In this document: piece after piece, positions 42,555 to 53,651 of the stretch
How positions within the stretch are numbered: position 1 is the stretch's first letter
How the letters are laid out: each line of letters opens with the position of its first letter
Assembly (NCBI GenBank): GCA_947476485.1
Contig: CANJQU010000003.1
Location: 20,244-84,243, forward strand
DNA: 64,000 nucleotides
Source of the DNA: Chitinophagaceae bacterium
GTDB taxonomy: Bacteria > Bacteroidota > Bacteroidia > Chitinophagales > Chitinophagaceae
Direction: 5' to 3'
Made by a program: the position numbers and the translations under genes
Notes under the pieces: generated by a model
Told to the model about the DNA's origin: nothing
Seen by the model: the letters and a program-made list of their open reading frames with translations, nothing else
Database searches by the model: none

Positions 42555-45500
42555 ATGGCTATACCACAAAAAAAGACCGCAGCCGGAAGGATCAATTTCG
42601 GAAAGCTACACGACGCAGCAGCTATGCCTGACCTGCTCGCGATCCAGCTTCAGTCCTTTCAGGATTTTTTCCAGCTGGAAACGACGCCGGATAAGCGCGA
42701 CAATGAAGGCCTGTTCCGTGTGTTCAAGGAGAATTTCCCGATCACGGACACTCGTAACATTTTCGTGCTTGAGTTCCTGGATTATTTCATCGACCCGCCA
42801 CGTTACACAATCGACGAGTGTATGGAGCGCGGTCTTACGTATTCCGTGCCATTGAAAGCAAAGCTTAGGCTGAGCTGTAATGATGAGGAGCATGTGGACT
42901 TTGAAACCATAGTACAGGATGTGTTCCTGGGCAACATCCCCTACATGACCCCACGTGGTACGTTTGTGATCAACGGCGCTGAACGTGTGGTTGTATCGCA
43001 GCTTCACCGTTCTCCGGGTGTGTTCTTCGGACAGAGCGTTCACCCTAACGGAACCAAAATATACTCTGCACGTGTTATCCCGTTCAAGGGCGCATGGATG
43101 GAGTTCGCTACCGACATCAACAATGTGATGTACGCGTACATCGACCGTAAAAAGAAATTCCCTGTAACCACACTGCTCCGTGCAATTGGTTATGAAACAG
43201 ATAAGGACATACTGGAGCTTTTCGGCATGGCTGATGAAGTGAAGGTAGACAAGAAGACCCTGGCTGCTCATGTTGGCCGCCGTCTTGCAGCCCGTGTACT
43301 GCGTAGCTGGACGGAAGACTTCGTTGATGAGGACACCGGTGAAGTAGTAACCATTGAGCGTAACGAGATCGTACTGGACCGCGACAGCGTTCTTGACGAA
43401 GACAATATGGCAATGGTACAGGAAATGGGCATTAAGACCGTATTCCTGCAGAAAGAAGAAGTGAGCGGTGATTTCTCGATCATCTACAACACCCTTAACA
43501 AGGATACTTCTAACTCTGAGCTTGAAGCCGTTCAGCACATCTATCGTCAGCTCCGTGGCAGTGATGCACCGGATGACGAAACTGCACGTGGTATCATAGA
43601 AAAGCTGTTCTTCAGCGACAAGCGCTATGACCTGGGCGAAGTGGGCCGTTACAAGATCAACCGTAAATTAGGACTTGATATCAACCTCACTACCAAGGTA
43701 TTGAGCAAGGAAGATATCATCTCGATCATAAAGTATCTGGTACGCCTTACCAACGGTAAAGCGGAAATAGATGATATTGATCACCTGAGCAATCGTCGTG
43801 TGCGCACGGTAGGTGAGCAGTTGTTCGCGCAGTTTGGCGTAGGCCTGGCGCGTATGGCGCGTACCATCCGTGAGCGTATGAACGTTCGTGATAATGAGGT
43901 GTTTACGCCGATCGACCTGATCAATGCGCGTACGCTTTCTTCAGTTATCAATTCGTTCTTCGGTACATCACAGTTATCACAGTTCCTCGATCAGACCAAC
44001 CCGCTGTCTGAGATCACCCACAAACGCCGTATATCGGCGCTTGGTCCGGGCGGTCTGAGCAGGGAGCGCGCAGGCTTTGAGGTGCGTGACGTACACTACA
44101 GCCACTACGGCCGTCTGTGTACTATCGAAACACCGGAAGGACCAAACATCGGTCTTATCTCTACACTCTGCGTGCATGCGCAGATCAACGATATGGGTTT
44201 CATTGAAACACCATACCGTAAGGTGAAAGAAGGTAAGGTTGATCTGAAGAATTTCCGTTTCCTGAGTGCAGAAGAAGAGGATCTTGCCAAGATCGCCCAG
44301 GCGAATGTGCCTATGGATGATAAGGGTAACTTCCTTGAAGATAAGATCAAATCACGTCAGACGGGTGACTTCCCGATCCTAGATCCGGGAGAAGTGGAGT
44401 ACATGGATGTGGCGCCTAACCAGATCGTTGGTTTGAGCGCATCCCTGATCCCCTTCCTTGAGCATGATGACGCCAACCGTGCGCTGATGGGATCGAACAT
44501 GCAACGCCAGGCGGTGCCGCTGATCATTCCACAGGTGCCTATCGTAGGTACCGGCCTGGAAGCTAAGGCTGCCCGTGATGCACGTATCCAGATACATGCA
44601 GAAGGTAATGGTGTTGTAGAATACGTAGACGCAGACCATATCCACGTTCGTTATGACCGTGGTGAGCAGCAGCGCCTCGTATCTTTCGAAGACGACCTTA
44701 AGGTATATACGCTTACCAAGTATAAGAAGACCAACCAAAGCACCAGCATGACACTTCGTCCATGTGTGCGCAAAGGCCAGAAGGTAAAGACAGGTGACTT
44801 CCTTACCGAAGGTTATGCAACACAGGATGGCGAAATAGCGCTGGGCCGTAACCTGAAAGTGGCATTCATGCCATGGAAAGGCTACAACTTTGAGGATGCG
44901 ATCGTGATCAATGAGAAAGTGGTGCGCGAAGACTGGTTCACATCAGTACACATCGATGAGTATGAGCTGGAAGTGCGTGACACTAAGCTGGGTGAAGAGG
45001 AATTGACACCAGATATCCCCAACGTATCTGAAGAAGCTACTAAGGATCTTGATGAGAATGGTATCATACGCATAGGCGCTCACGTAGGTGAAGGCGATAT
45101 CCTGATAGGTAAGATTACTCCTAAGGGTGAAACTGATCCGACACCGGAAGAAAAGCTCCTCCGCGCTATCTTCGGCGATAAGGCCGGCGATGCAAAGGAT
45201 GCTTCTCTGAAGGCTCCGAGCGGTACTGAAGGTATCGTTATCTCCAAGCAACTGTTCCAGCGCGCCAAGAAAGATAAGAACTCTAAGGTGCGTGAAAAGA
45301 CACAGCTTGAGAAGATCGACAAGGTTCACGAAAAGAACCTGGAAGATATCAAGAACCTGTTGTTCGAAAAATTGCAGATACTGCTGAAAGACAAATCGTC
45401 TGCAGGCATTACCAACAACTTCGGCGAAACAGTATTAAGCAAGGGCGGTAAATTCAATTCCAAGACACTTGGCTCTATTGACTACCAGAATGTAAACCCG

Positions 45501-46367
45501 CTTAACTGGACAGGCGATAAAGAAACAGACGGTCTTATCAACCAACTGCTGCATAACTATAACATTAAGTTCAACGAAGAACTGGGCCGCTACAAGCGTG
45601 AGAAGTTCAACCTGAGCATAGGTGATGAGTTGCCAGCAGGTGTGTTGAAACTAGCCAAAGTATACCTCGCCAGCAAGCGTAAGCTGAAGGTGGGTGATAA
45701 GATGGCGGGACGTCACGGTAACAAGGGTATTGTAGCAAGGATAGTACGTGAAGAAGACATGCCATTCCTGGAAGACGGCACACCCGTTGATGTGGTGCTG
45801 AATCCACTGGGCGTACCTTCCCGTATGAACCTTGGTCAGATATATGAGACCATCCTGGGATGGGCCGGTGAGAAACTGGGTCAGAAGTACGCTACACCGA
45901 TCTTTGATGGTGCATCAGTACAGGAGATCGAAGACCTCATCATCAAGGCGGGTTTACCAGACTTTGGCCATACTTACTTGTATGACGGTGAAACAGGAGA
46001 GCGTTTCCACCAGAAAGCAACTGTGGGTATCATCTACATCATCAAACTGCATCACATGGTTGATGACAAGATGCACGCACGTTCGATCGGGCCATACAGC
46101 CTTATCACGCAGCAGCCACTGGGCGGTAAAGCACAGTTCGGCGGACAGCGTTTTGGTGAGATGGAGGTTTGGGCACTTGAGGCATATGGTGCATCAAACA
46201 TCCTGCAGGAACTGTTGACGTTGAAATCGGATGATATCGTAGGCCGTGCCAAGACTTATGAAGCGATCGTGAAGGGTGATAACATACCTAAGGCAGGTAT
46301 ACCGGAGTCCTTCAATGTATTGGTGAATGAGTTGCGTGGTCTGGGATTGGAGCTGAAGTTTGAGTAG
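42555..46367 (+). CDS. rpoB: DNA-directed RNA polymerase beta subunit
   Basis: Beta subunit of RNA polymerase (1270 residues). With RpoC it forms the active-site cleft and binds rifampicin. The N-terminal start [18 protein letters not shown] and typical stretches ([20 protein letters not shown] and [11 protein letters not shown] in the rifampicin region, [12 protein letters not shown] near the C-terminus) are all recognisable. The stop codon is the first part of an inverted repeat. Unusually, neither rplJ nor rplL precedes it; in most bacteria those ribosomal genes lead into rpoB. The upstream region contains a strong promoter and a terminator-like hairpin. Confidence 0.98.
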   Translation: MAIPQKKTAAGRINFGKLHDAAAMPDLLAIQLQSFQDFFQLETTPDKRDNEGLFRVFKENFPITDTRNIFVLEFLDYFIDPPRYTIDECMERGLTYSVPLKAKLRLSCNDEEHVDFETIVQDVFLGNIPYMTPRGTFVINGAERVVVSQLHRSPGVFFGQSVHPNGTKIYSARVIPFKGAWMEFATDINNVMYAYIDRKKKFPVTTLLRAIGYETDKDILELFGMADEVKVDKKTLAAHVGRRLAARVLRSWTEDFVDEDTGEVVTIERNEIVLDRDSVLDEDNMAMVQEMGIKTVFLQKEEVSGDFSIIYNTLNKDTSNSELEAVQHIYRQLRGSDAPDDETARGIIEKLFFSDKRYDLGEVGRYKINRKLGLDINLTTKVLSKEDIISIIKYLVRLTNGKAEIDDIDHLSNRRVRTVGEQLFAQFGVGLARMARTIRERMNVRDNEVFTPIDLINARTLSSVINSFFGTSQLSQFLDQTNPLSEITHKRRISALGPGGLSRERAGFEVRDVHYSHYGRLCTIETPEGPNIGLISTLCVHAQINDMGFIETPYRKVKEGKVDLKNFRFLSAEEEDLAKIAQANVPMDDKGNFLEDKIKSRQTGDFPILDPGEVEYMDVAPNQIVGLSASLIPFLEHDDANRALMGSNMQRQAVPLIIPQVPIVGTGLEAKAARDARIQIHAEGNGVVEYVDADHIHVRYDRGEQQRLVSFEDDLKVYTLTKYKKTNQSTSMTLRPCVRKGQKVKTGDFLTEGYATQDGEIALGRNLKVAFMPWKGYNFEDAIVINEKVVREDWFTSVHIDEYELEVRDTKLGEEELTPDIPNVSEEATKDLDENGIIRIGAHVGEGDILIGKITPKGETDPTPEEKLLRAIFGDKAGDAKDASLKAPSGTEGIVISKQLFQRAKKDKNSKVREKTQLEKIDKVHEKNLEDIKNLLFEKLQILLKDKSSAGITNNFGETVLSKGGKFNSKTLGSIDYQNVNPLNWTGDKETDGLINQLLHNYNIKFNEELGRYKREKFNLSIGDELPAGVLKLAKVYLASKRKLKVGDKMAGRHGNKGIVARIVREEDMPFLEDGTPVDVVLNPLGVPSRMNLGQIYETILGWAGEKLGQKYATPIFDGASVQEIEDLIIKAGLPDFGHTYLYDGETGERFHQKATVGIIYIIKLHHMVDDKMHARSIGPYSLITQQPLGGKAQFGGQRFGEMEVWALEAYGASNILQELLTLKSDDIVGRAKTYEAIVKGDNIPKAGIPESFNVLVNELRGLGLELKFE

Positions 46368-46771
46368 ATAGTCGATAGTATATAGTAGATCGTCGTTATG
46401 TATGAATAATTTCAGGGAATTAAAAGTGTGGCAAAAATCAATAACATTTGTTGTTAAGATTTATGAAATAACACGAAGTTTCCCGAAAGAAGAAAGATTT
46501 AATCTGGTAACCCAATTCCAAAGTGCTGCTGTATCAATACCCAGCAACATTTCAGAAGGCGCCGGGAGAAACACAAACGCTTCATTCAAACATTTTCTGA
46601 CTATATCAATAGGATCTTCTCATGAAATAGAAACACAGATTATTATTAGTAAAGAATTGGGATATATAAATGAAGATAGTTACACAGTTTTGATATCAGA
46701 ATTAACAGGGATACAGAAAATGCTGTATGCTCTGTTTAATTCGTTACAATAGCTGTTCGCGACTATCTACT
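46363..46771. repeat. 12-bp inverted repeat flanking the four-helix-bundle gene
   Basis: AGTAGATAGTCG (46363-46374) and its exact complement CGACTATCTACT (46760-46771) enclose the 116-codon gene. The left arm includes the rpoB stop codon. TAGT/ACTA-rich short repeats sit inside the left arm and outside the right arm. Transcribed, the arms could pair over about 385 nt. Confidence 0.7.
46402..46752 (+). CDS. four-helix-bundle (S23-like) protein
   Basis: A 116-residue helical protein of the four-helix-bundle family that includes the protein encoded by intervening sequences in some bacterial 23S rRNA genes. The hallmark is the start 'FRELKVWQKSITFVVKIYEI', the AAVSIPSNISEGAGR segment (about residues 47-61) and 'FLTISIGSSHEIETQI'. 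It lies between rpoB and rpoC with 34 nt on one side and 48 nt on the other, inside an inverted repeat. The function of this family outside rRNA is unknown; members are also found beside diversity-generating retroelements. It is carried on the rpoBC transcript in the sense direction. Confidence 0.85.
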   Translation: MNNFRELKVWQKSITFVVKIYEITRSFPKEERFNLVTQFQSAAVSIPSNISEGAGRNTNASFKHFLTISIGSSHEIETQIIISKELGYINEDSYTVLISELTGIQKMLYALFNSLQ

Positions 46772-46800
46772 AATGACTAACTACTAATTACTTTAAAAAA

Positions 46801-49800
46801 ATGGCAATAAAGAAAGATAATCGTCCAAGACCAGGTTTTGGTAAAATAACAATCAGCTTAGCCTCTCCAGACGCGATCCTTGACCGCTCATATGGAGAAG
46901 TGTTGAAGCCTGAAACAATTAACTACCGTACTTACAAACCTGAGCGCGATGGTTTGTTCTGCGAAAAAATATTCGGCCCTGTAAAGGACTACGAATGTTA
47001 TTGCGGCAAGTACAAGCGTATCCGTTACAAAGGCATCGTGTGCGACCGCTGCGGTGTTGAAGTAACTGAGAAGAAAGTACGTCGTGAGCGCCTGGGCCAC
47101 ATCAAGCTGGTGGTGCCTATCGTTCACATCTGGTATTTCAAGAGCCTTCCTAATAAGATAGGTTACCTGTTGGGTGTAAGCTCCAAGAAAATGGAGAGCA
47201 TCGTATACTACGAGCGTTATGTAGTAGTAGCAGCCGGTGAAGCAGAAGATATGATCCGTACAAAATTGAATCTGAAAGATTCGGAGAATACGCATCAGCA
47301 GCTGCTTACTGAAGATGAATACCTGGAAATACTGGACAATCTTCCAAAGGAAAATCAATATCTCCCTGACGAAGATCCAAACAAGTTCATCGCGAAGATG
47401 GGTGCAGAAGCAGTACAGATGCTGCTTGCACGTATCGACCTCGATAAGTTGTCTTATGATCTTCGTAATGCCGCTGCAAACGAGACTTCGCAGCAGCGTA
47501 AGCAGGAAGCCCTTAAGCGCCTGAGCGTGGTAGAAGCTTTCCGCGATGCGAACACACGTATCGAGAACCGCCTCGAGTGGATGGTAATGCAGTACATACC
47601 GGTAATACCACCGGAACTGCGTCCATTGGTTCCGCTGGATGGTGGCCGTTTTGCGTCTTCTGACCTTAACGATCTTTATCGTCGTGTTATTATCCGTAAC
47701 AACCGCCTGAAAAGGCTTATAGAGATCAAGGCACCTGAAGTGATCTTACGTAATGAAAAACGTATGTTGCAGGAAGCTGTTGACTCATTGTTTGATAACA
47801 GCCGTAAATCCAACGCCGTTAAGGCAGAGGGTGGCCGTGCACTGAAGTCACTGTCTGATGTACTGAAAGGCAAGCAAGGCCGTTTCCGTCAGAACCTGCT
47901 TGGTAAACGTGTTGACTATTCCGGTCGTTCGGTTATCGTGGTAGGCCCTGAAATGAAGCTACATGAGTGCGGTCTTCCTAAGGACATGGCTGCGGAGTTG
48001 TTCAAACCATTTATCATCCGCAAACTTATTGAAAGAGGTATAGTAAAGACAGTAAAAAGCGCTAAGAAATTAGTAGAGCGCAAGGAAGCTGTGGTTTGGG
48101 ATATCCTTGAGAATGTACTTAAAGGCCATCCGATCCTGCTTAACCGTGCCCCAACGCTTCACCGTCTTTCTATCCAGGCCTTCCAGCCTAAATTGATCGA
48201 AGGAAAGGCAATACAACTTCACCCACTCGTTTGTTCGGCGTTCAACGCGGATTTCGATGGTGACCAGATGGCGGTACACGTGCCGCTGAGCAGCGCTTCA
48301 ATCGTTGAAGCTCAGTTGCTCATGCTTGCGTCGCACAATATCCTTAACCCACAGAATGGTACGCCAATCACCCTGCCTTCACAGGACATGGTACTCGGTC
48401 TGTATTATATCTCTAAGGGTAAGAAATCTACCGATACTGAAACTGTAAAGGGAGAGAACAAAGCATACTATAGTGCTGAAGAAGTGGTGATAGCGCATAA
48501 CGAAGGCCGTGCAGACCTGCATGCCTGGATCAAGGTTCGTGCAAGTGTGCGTGAGAACGATGGTACCCTTGTAACTAAGCTGATCGACACAACTGTTGGT
48601 CGCGTACTGTTCAACCAGTATGTACCTAAGGAAAACGGTTTTGTGAACGCACTGCTTACCAAGAAATCTTTGCGTGAGATCATCGGTAATATATTGAAGA
48701 ACACAAATATTCCTAAGACAGTTGCCTTCCTTGATGATATCAAGACACTTGGTTTCCGCACGGCGTTCCGTGGTGGTCTGTCGTTCAACATCAATGACCT
48801 TAATGTACCGGACGTTAAAGAGGAACTGGTAGGTAAAGCACAGGTTGAGGTTGACGAAATATGGGACAACTACAACATGGGTCTTATCACGAACAACGAG
48901 CGTTATAACCAGGTGATCGACGTTTGGTCACGTGTGGATACTCGTGTAACTGAAACGCTGATACGTGAGATGGCAGCAGACAAGCAGGGCTTCAACTCTG
49001 TGTACATGATGCTTGACTCAGGTGCGCGTGGATCTAAACAACAGGTTAAACAGCTTGCGGGTCTTCGCGGACTGATGGCTAAGCCCCGTCGTAGCGGATC
49101 ATCAGGATCTGAGATCATTGAAAACCCGATCCTTTCAAACTTCAAGGTAGGTTTGAGTGTATTGGAGTACTTTATCTCTACCCACGGTGCGCGTAAAGGT
49201 CTTGCGGATACGGCCCTTAAAACGGCGGATGCGGGTTACCTCACACGTCGTCTTGTAGACGTTGCGCAGGATGTGGTGATCAACGGCGAAGACTGCGGAA
49301 CACTGCGTGGTATAGCTACATCGGCACTGAAGGACAATGAGGAAATAGTAGAACCACTGTTCGATCGTATCCTCGGCCGTACCTCATTGCATAATATCTA
49401 CGACCCGATCTCTGAAAAGCAGATCGCAAATGCAGGAGAAGAAATAACAGAAGATATAGCCAAGCTGATAGAAGAAAGCGCAATAGATACCGTAGAGATA
49501 CGCTCTGTGCTTACTTGCGAGAGCCGCAGGGGAGTATGTGCTAAGTGCTATGGCAAGAACCTTGCTACCGGTTACATGACACAGAAGGGTGATGCTGTAG
49601 GTATCATCGCTGCGCAGTCTATCGGTGAGCCGGGTACACAGCTTACACTGCGTACCTTCCACGTGGGTGGTGTTGCGGGTTCATCAGCTATCGAGTCGCA
49701 ATTGGTTGCCCGTTTCGACGGTACCATCCAGTTCGATGGTCTGCGTACTACCAAGTACAAAGATGCAGAAGGCGAAGACCAGATCATCGTTATCGGCCGT

Positions 49801-51126
49801 ACCGGTGAGGTGCGTATCGTGGACGTGTCTAACGACCGTCTGCTGATCACCAATAACATACCATACGGTTCTATACTGAAGGTTGCCAATGGCAAGAAAG
49901 TAGCCAAGGGCGATGTGATCTGTACATGGGATCCGTTTAACGCCGTGATCATTTCTGAGATCAGCGGTAACGTTCGTTTCGACAATGTAATAGAAGGTAT
50001 CACTTATCGCGAAGAGGCTGACGAACAAACAGGTCACCGCGAGAAAGTGGTTATTGAAACAAAAGATAAAACCAAGATACCAGGTATCTACATCGATGGC
50101 GCTAAGGAGCAGAAGATGTACAACCTTCCGGTGGGCTCACACATCGTGGTGAACCCGGATGATAAGGTATACAACGGACAGGTACTGGTGAAGATACCAC
50201 GTGTGATGGGTCGTAGCCGAGATATCACGGGTGGTCTGCCAAGGGTAACTGAGCTGTTTGAAGCACGTAACCCAAGTAACCCGGCGGTTGTTGCTGAGAT
50301 CGATGGTGTTGTAGGCTTTGGTAGTGTGAAGCGTGGTAACCGCGAGATCATCGTTGAGTCGCGCGAAGGACTGGTTAAGAAATACCTGGTTCCGCTTACC
50401 CGCCACATCATGGTGCAGGATGGTGACTTCGTAAAAGCAGGTACACCGCTTTCTGATGGCGCTACCACGCCAAGCGATATCCTGTCTATCAAGGGGCCTT
50501 TCGCAGTTCAGGAATACCTGGTAAATGAAATACAGGAAGTATATCGTTTGCAGGGTGTGAAGATAAATGACAAGCACATCGAGGTGATCGTTCGCCAGAT
50601 GATGCGTAAGGTGAATATCGTTGATCCGGGAGATACCAAGTTCCTTGAAGAAGATACAGTTGATAAGTTCGAGTTCATGGACGAGAACGACTGGATCTAT
50701 GACAAGAAGGTAATTACCGAAGCAGGCGCTTCTGACAAGATGCACCCGGGCCAGATCGTTACTATCCGCGAAATACGCGAAGAGAACAGTATGCTCCGCC
50801 GTGCAGACAAGAAGCTGGTTGAATTCCGTGACGCTAACCCCGCTACGTCTTCACCAATGCTACTTGGTATCACCAAGGCATCGCTGGGTACACAAAGCTG
50901 GATATCAGCAGCATCGTTCCAGGAAACTACCAAGGTTCTTTCGCAGGCATCTATCAATGGTAAGTCTGACTTCCTGATGGGGCTGAAGGAGAACGTTATT
51001 ACAGGTAACCTCATCCCAGCCGGTACCGGTATGCGTGAGTTCGACAACCTGGTAGTAGGTTCTAAGGAAGAGTTCGAACTGCTGATGGCTAATAAAGATG
51101 TGCTGCAGTTTGATGAGGAAGAATAA
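46801..51126 (+). CDS. rpoC: DNA-directed RNA polymerase beta' subunit
   Basis: Beta' subunit (1441 residues) holding the catalytic magnesium. The motif NADFDGD (in [14 protein letters not shown]) supplies the three Asp residues. The N-terminal zinc-binding region [20 protein letters not shown] is intact, and the second zinc motif ([13 protein letters not shown]) is also present. It follows rpoB after the inserted four-helix-bundle gene, 48 nt after that gene's stop, so all three are probably on one transcript. A terminator lies 47 nt after its stop. Confidence 0.98.
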   Translation: MAIKKDNRPRPGFGKITISLASPDAILDRSYGEVLKPETINYRTYKPERDGLFCEKIFGPVKDYECYCGKYKRIRYKGIVCDRCGVEVTEKKVRRERLGHIKLVVPIVHIWYFKSLPNKIGYLLGVSSKKMESIVYYERYVVVAAGEAEDMIRTKLNLKDSENTHQQLLTEDEYLEILDNLPKENQYLPDEDPNKFIAKMGAEAVQMLLARIDLDKLSYDLRNAAANETSQQRKQEALKRLSVVEAFRDANTRIENRLEWMVMQYIPVIPPELRPLVPLDGGRFASSDLNDLYRRVIIRNNRLKRLIEIKAPEVILRNEKRMLQEAVDSLFDNSRKSNAVKAEGGRALKSLSDVLKGKQGRFRQNLLGKRVDYSGRSVIVVGPEMKLHECGLPKDMAAELFKPFIIRKLIERGIVKTVKSAKKLVERKEAVVWDILENVLKGHPILLNRAPTLHRLSIQAFQPKLIEGKAIQLHPLVCSAFNADFDGDQMAVHVPLSSASIVEAQLLMLASHNILNPQNGTPITLPSQDMVLGLYYISKGKKSTDTETVKGENKAYYSAEEVVIAHNEGRADLHAWIKVRASVRENDGTLVTKLIDTTVGRVLFNQYVPKENGFVNALLTKKSLREIIGNILKNTNIPKTVAFLDDIKTLGFRTAFRGGLSFNINDLNVPDVKEELVGKAQVEVDEIWDNYNMGLITNNERYNQVIDVWSRVDTRVTETLIREMAADKQGFNSVYMMLDSGARGSKQQVKQLAGLRGLMAKPRRSGSSGSEIIENPILSNFKVGLSVLEYFISTHGARKGLADTALKTADAGYLTRRLVDVAQDVVINGEDCGTLRGIATSALKDNEEIVEPLFDRILGRTSLHNIYDPISEKQIANAGEEITEDIAKLIEESAIDTVEIRSVLTCESRRGVCAKCYGKNLATGYMTQKGDAVGIIAAQSIGEPGTQLTLRTFHVGGVAGSSAIESQLVARFDGTIQFDGLRTTKYKDAEGEDQIIVIGRTGEVRIVDVSNDRLLITNNIPYGSILKVANGKKVAKGDVICTWDPFNAVIISEISGNVRFDNVIEGITYREEADEQTGHREKVVIETKDKTKIPGIYIDGAKEQKMYNLPVGSHIVVNPDDKVYNGQVLVKIPRVMGRSRDITGGLPRVTELFEARNPSNPAVVAEIDGVVGFGSVKRGNREIIVESREGLVKKYLVPLTRHIMVQDGDFVKAGTPLSDGATTPSDILSIKGPFAVQEYLVNEIQEVYRLQGVKINDKHIEVIVRQMMRKVNIVDPGDTKFLEEDTVDKFEFMDENDWIYDKKVITEAGASDKMHPGQIVTIREIREENSMLRRADKKLVEFRDANPATSSPMLLGITKASLGTQSWISAASFQETTKVLSQASINGKSDFLMGLKENVITGNLIPAGTGMREFDNLVVGSKEEFELLMANKDVLQFDEEE

Positions 51127-51131
51127 GCACT

Positions 51132-51170
51132 AGGATTTTTAGGGTAGCTAGGATTTATAGGATTTATAAA
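51132..51170 (+). repeat. TAGGATTT short direct repeats after rpoC
   Basis: Three near-copies of TAGGATTT(A/T) lie between the rpoC stop and its terminator. No function is evident. Confidence 0.45.
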
Positions 51171-51172
51171 AC

Positions 51173-51201
51173 AAAAGACCGCTCGTTTTGGGTGGTCTTT
51201 T
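51173..51201 (+). terminator. rpoC intrinsic terminator
   Basis: A 10-bp stem (AAAAGACCGC / GTGGTCTTTT, one G.U pair), a 9-nt loop, and a T-rich tail TGTTT. It ends the rpoBC transcript. Confidence 0.8.
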
Positions 51202-51254
51202 TGTTTCTTAGATATTTTATGGAAATAGATCAATTTTGAAATAAACAGGACCGT

Positions 51255-51581
51255 ATGAAAGGTGTGAGCTTTGTAACAAATTCAAAGAATGAAAAAATCG
51301 CAGTGCAAATTGATTTAAAGCAATTGCAGCGCCACCAGCACGATATTGAGGGATTTCTCGACATTATCATAGCGGAGAACAGAAAAAATGACAAAGATGT
51401 AAGTTGGGACGATGCAAAAAAAATCAGTTATCCGTTTTTAATTAGTATCACTGTATATAAGAACTGCAACAGGATAAAGACGGAGATATTCATATACCTG
51501 TCCAGGAATTTGAGTACTGGCAGTGCCAGGAAGGGCAGGCAAAAGAATGACCAGTTATCTTCTAACTGGGGAATACAATAG
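51255..51581 (+). CDS. antitoxin-like fragment with a run-on tail
   Basis: The first about 56 residues (MKGVSFVTNSKNEKIAVQID to SWDDAKK) resemble small Bacteroidota antitoxin-like proteins that pair with RelE-type toxins. The expected short end is missing; instead the frame runs on into sequence that is antisense to the 3' end of the neighbouring glycosyltransferase gene (overlap 51428-51581) and has no conservation pattern. No toxin gene follows. It is best read as an orphan, 3'-truncated remnant. Residues after about 58 are unlikely to be genuine. Confidence 0.4.
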   Translation: MKGVSFVTNSKNEKIAVQIDLKQLQRHQHDIEGFLDIIIAENRKNDKDVSWDDAKKISYPFLISITVYKNCNRIKTEIFIYLSRNLSTGSARKGRQKNDQLSSNWGIQ

Positions 51582-52735
51582 AAAGACAGCGTAGCGAAGA
51601 ACAGGAATGGAATGAGCAGCACAAGTGCATTGTCTGCAATAAATTTCCGGCTCCAAAACATAATAGCTGAGATAAGTAGCAGCGTGATCGAGTAGATCAC
51701 TGTCTGGTTCGCCACCCACTTATTGATGACCGTCCACTTGGCAAAGAACAGGCCACCCTGTATGTGGTATGGCAGGTAAAAAAAGAATTTTTCAGCGGTG
51801 CTTTTCAGAAAGACACCAAAATGGTTTTTTAAGAATTGCGTGTAGCTAAGTTGCAGCACCACATCCGGATGCTCAGCCTTGAATTTGTTCACCTCATCGA
51901 ATGTCACCCCCCATTTGTTCTGTTTATTGTAAACATCTTTATAGATCAGGAAGTAGTTGTTCAGTTCTGTCCAGCTTGTGTTGCTTTCAATTCGTTTTTC
52001 TCCGGCATATTCGTGTGCCTTGTCCTCCAGCATCAGCTTGTGGTAGGTCTGGTAACCAGGCGCGTGGTATGCGACAAAACAAAAACTGAAAACACCGGTA
52101 AGAACAGCAACTTTCAGAAAATTACCGATCCTGGTGGTCTTGCTGAGTCCTTTAAAGAACAGGTAAACACAGAGACCCGGCAATACAAACATTGCTATGG
52201 GCTTACAGCTAAAGGCTAAAAACAGCATTATGGCCGTATACATGAGTCGTATATAGCCCTTGCCGGAAAACAATATACTTAGCGCAGCAAGTATAAGCGT
52301 GGTTGTGGCGCTATCGGGCAGGCAGCGCCACAACCAGCTTGCCGACATGGTGGCGTAAAATATGACCGCCATGTATTTGATCGTAAAATCGAGATCTGTA
52401 AAAACATTAAGGCATCGGTATAACAATCTGCAACCTGCAAGAAAAAAAATGACCGAGAGTATCCTCCCGGAGGCAAGTAAACTAACAGAGAAAAGTTTTG
52501 AAAAAAGGTAAAGTAATAAAGAATAGGTAAATGAAGTGCCCTGCGACAGCGCCTTATAAAAACCAAAGCGGCCGAGGTAGTCAGCCTCCTGTGTGTAAAA
52601 AGGTTCGTCGCCACCGCCGGCACTGCTGAGCGGAAAATGGAGGTATCTGAGTATGATGGTAAGCGCAATGAATACACCGGAAGCGTATAAAAGCTGTTTC
52701 TCGCTTAATTTTAAAGCTCCGGGATCTATTTTCAT
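51428..52735 (-). CDS. GT-C-type membrane glycosyltransferase (GT39/ArnT-like)
   Basis: A 435-residue polytopic membrane protein with about ten hydrophobic helices. The first extracytoplasmic loop carries the Asp-Glu motif (GGGDEPFYTQEADYLG, about residues 39-54) typical of GT-C enzymes that take sugars from polyprenyl-phosphate donors. Its target (protein, lipid or glycan) is unknown. It is the last gene of a six-gene minus-strand operon; its ATG directly follows the stop of the propeller glycosidase-like gene. It would act on the periplasmic face, downstream of the cytoplasmic enzymes of the same operon. Confidence 0.7.
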   Translation of the reverse strand: MKIDPGALKLSEKQLLYASGVFIALTIILRYLHFPLSSAGGGDEPFYTQEADYLGRFGFYKALSQGTSFTYSLLLYLFSKLFSVSLLASGRILSVIFFLAGCRLLYRCLNVFTDLDFTIKYMAVIFYATMSASWLWRCLPDSATTTLILAALSILFSGKGYIRLMYTAIMLFLAFSCKPIAMFVLPGLCVYLFFKGLSKTTRIGNFLKVAVLTGVFSFCFVAYHAPGYQTYHKLMLEDKAHEYAGEKRIESNTSWTELNNYFLIYKDVYNKQNKWGVTFDEVNKFKAEHPDVVLQLSYTQFLKNHFGVFLKSTAEKFFFYLPYHIQGGLFFAKWTVINKWVANQTVIYSITLLLISAIMFWSRKFIADNALVLLIPFLFFATLSFYCIPQLEDNWSFFCLPFLALPVLKFLDRYMNISVFILLQFLYTVILIKNG

Positions 52736-53650
52736 TTATGATAACAGTTTAGCCAGGCCTGTTCCTGTGGCTCCATAGGCATTGCCGTTGTACAAGATAT
52801 ATTTTTCGCCTTTGTAATAGAAAGGGTGGGCATAACAGATCATCTCGCTGTCCCATGCTCCGGGCTCGGAAAACTCCATGCCTACGGGTTCCCTTTTCCA
52901 GTTAACAAGATCTGTTGATACGGCAAGTCCGAGGTTGTATGTATTAGTCTTAGCTCCACGGAACGAGAACCACAACTCGTAACGATCGCCGTCTTTGAAC
53001 AGTACCGGGCGGGCGATGGCGTATTCATCCTCTTCCAGTGGAACAAGAATACGCGGATTTGGCGCCCAGTTGATACCGTCTGAAGATGTGGCCGAGGTAA
53101 TTGTGTAGTAGTGTTTCAGATTGCCGTCAGCGTCTTTTTCCCACTTTATGCAGGTGACATAGTACATCAGGTAGTAATTGTCCACCTTTACCACGTATGG
53201 GGCCGCCGTAAGGAAAGGGTCGAAGTAATTGCGCCCCAGCACGGGAGCCTTAGATATGCGTGTAAAAGGACCATCTAATGACGCTGCGCGGGCGGCGCCA
53301 ATATAAAAGGTAAATGGTGTGGCAACGGCCTTGCTCCAGCCGGTATAGTATAAAACGTAATCGCCGTTCATCTTAACAATAGAGTGGGGCATGGCACCGC
53401 AATCATCGAATGCTCCAAGGTCTCCAAGGTCCAGTATAGGTTCTGCAGGTGAGTTCTTGACTGCATAAGGGTCGCGCATATCGAGGTCGAAGTAACCGGA
53501 CCGGGAAGTGTTGGCAGCATCGCGGGAAGCAAAGAATACACGGAAAACATGCTCGGAAAGTTGTTCCGGAAAGGGATTTTGCACGTGGCTCTGCTGCCAC
53601 GGCAAAGAGCGGTCAGGTGCATAAATCAATCCGAGTTTTTCCCACCGCAT
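52736..53650 (-). CDS. five-bladed beta-propeller glycosidase-like protein (GH43-type)
   Basis: A 304-residue protein with a five-bladed propeller pattern resembling GH43/GH32/GH130-type enzymes. Recurrent elements include 'GAFDDCGAMPHSIVKMNGDYVLYYTGWSKA', shortened here, the 'YFDPFLTAAPYVVKVDNYYLMYY' type blade, and 'EPGAWDSEMICYAHPFYYKG'. Candidate acidic catalytic residues are in DDCG and AWDSEM. No signal peptide is seen, so it may act in the cytoplasm. It lies in the carrier-protein/ligase operon, immediately before the glycosyltransferase. Substrate and activity are unknown. Confidence 0.65.
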   Translation of the reverse strand: MRWEKLGLIYAPDRSLPWQQSHVQNPFPEQLSEHVFRVFFASRDAANTSRSGYFDLDMRDPYAVKNSPAEPILDLGDLGAFDDCGAMPHSIVKMNGDYVLYYTGWSKAVATPFTFYIGAARAASLDGPFTRISKAPVLGRNYFDPFLTAAPYVVKVDNYYLMYYVTCIKWEKDADGNLKHYYTITSATSSDGINWAPNPRILVPLEEDEYAIARPVLFKDGDRYELWFSFRGAKTNTYNLGLAVSTDLVNWKREPVGMEFSEPGAWDSEMICYAHPFYYKGEKYILYNGNAYGATGTGLAKLLS

Positions 53651-53651
53651 A

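Noticed and set aside
42606..43538. 310-codon open frame on the minus strand within rpoB
   Set aside because: It is the shadow of rpoB codon usage; no start context and no family resemblance, while rpoB is unmistakable on the plus strand.
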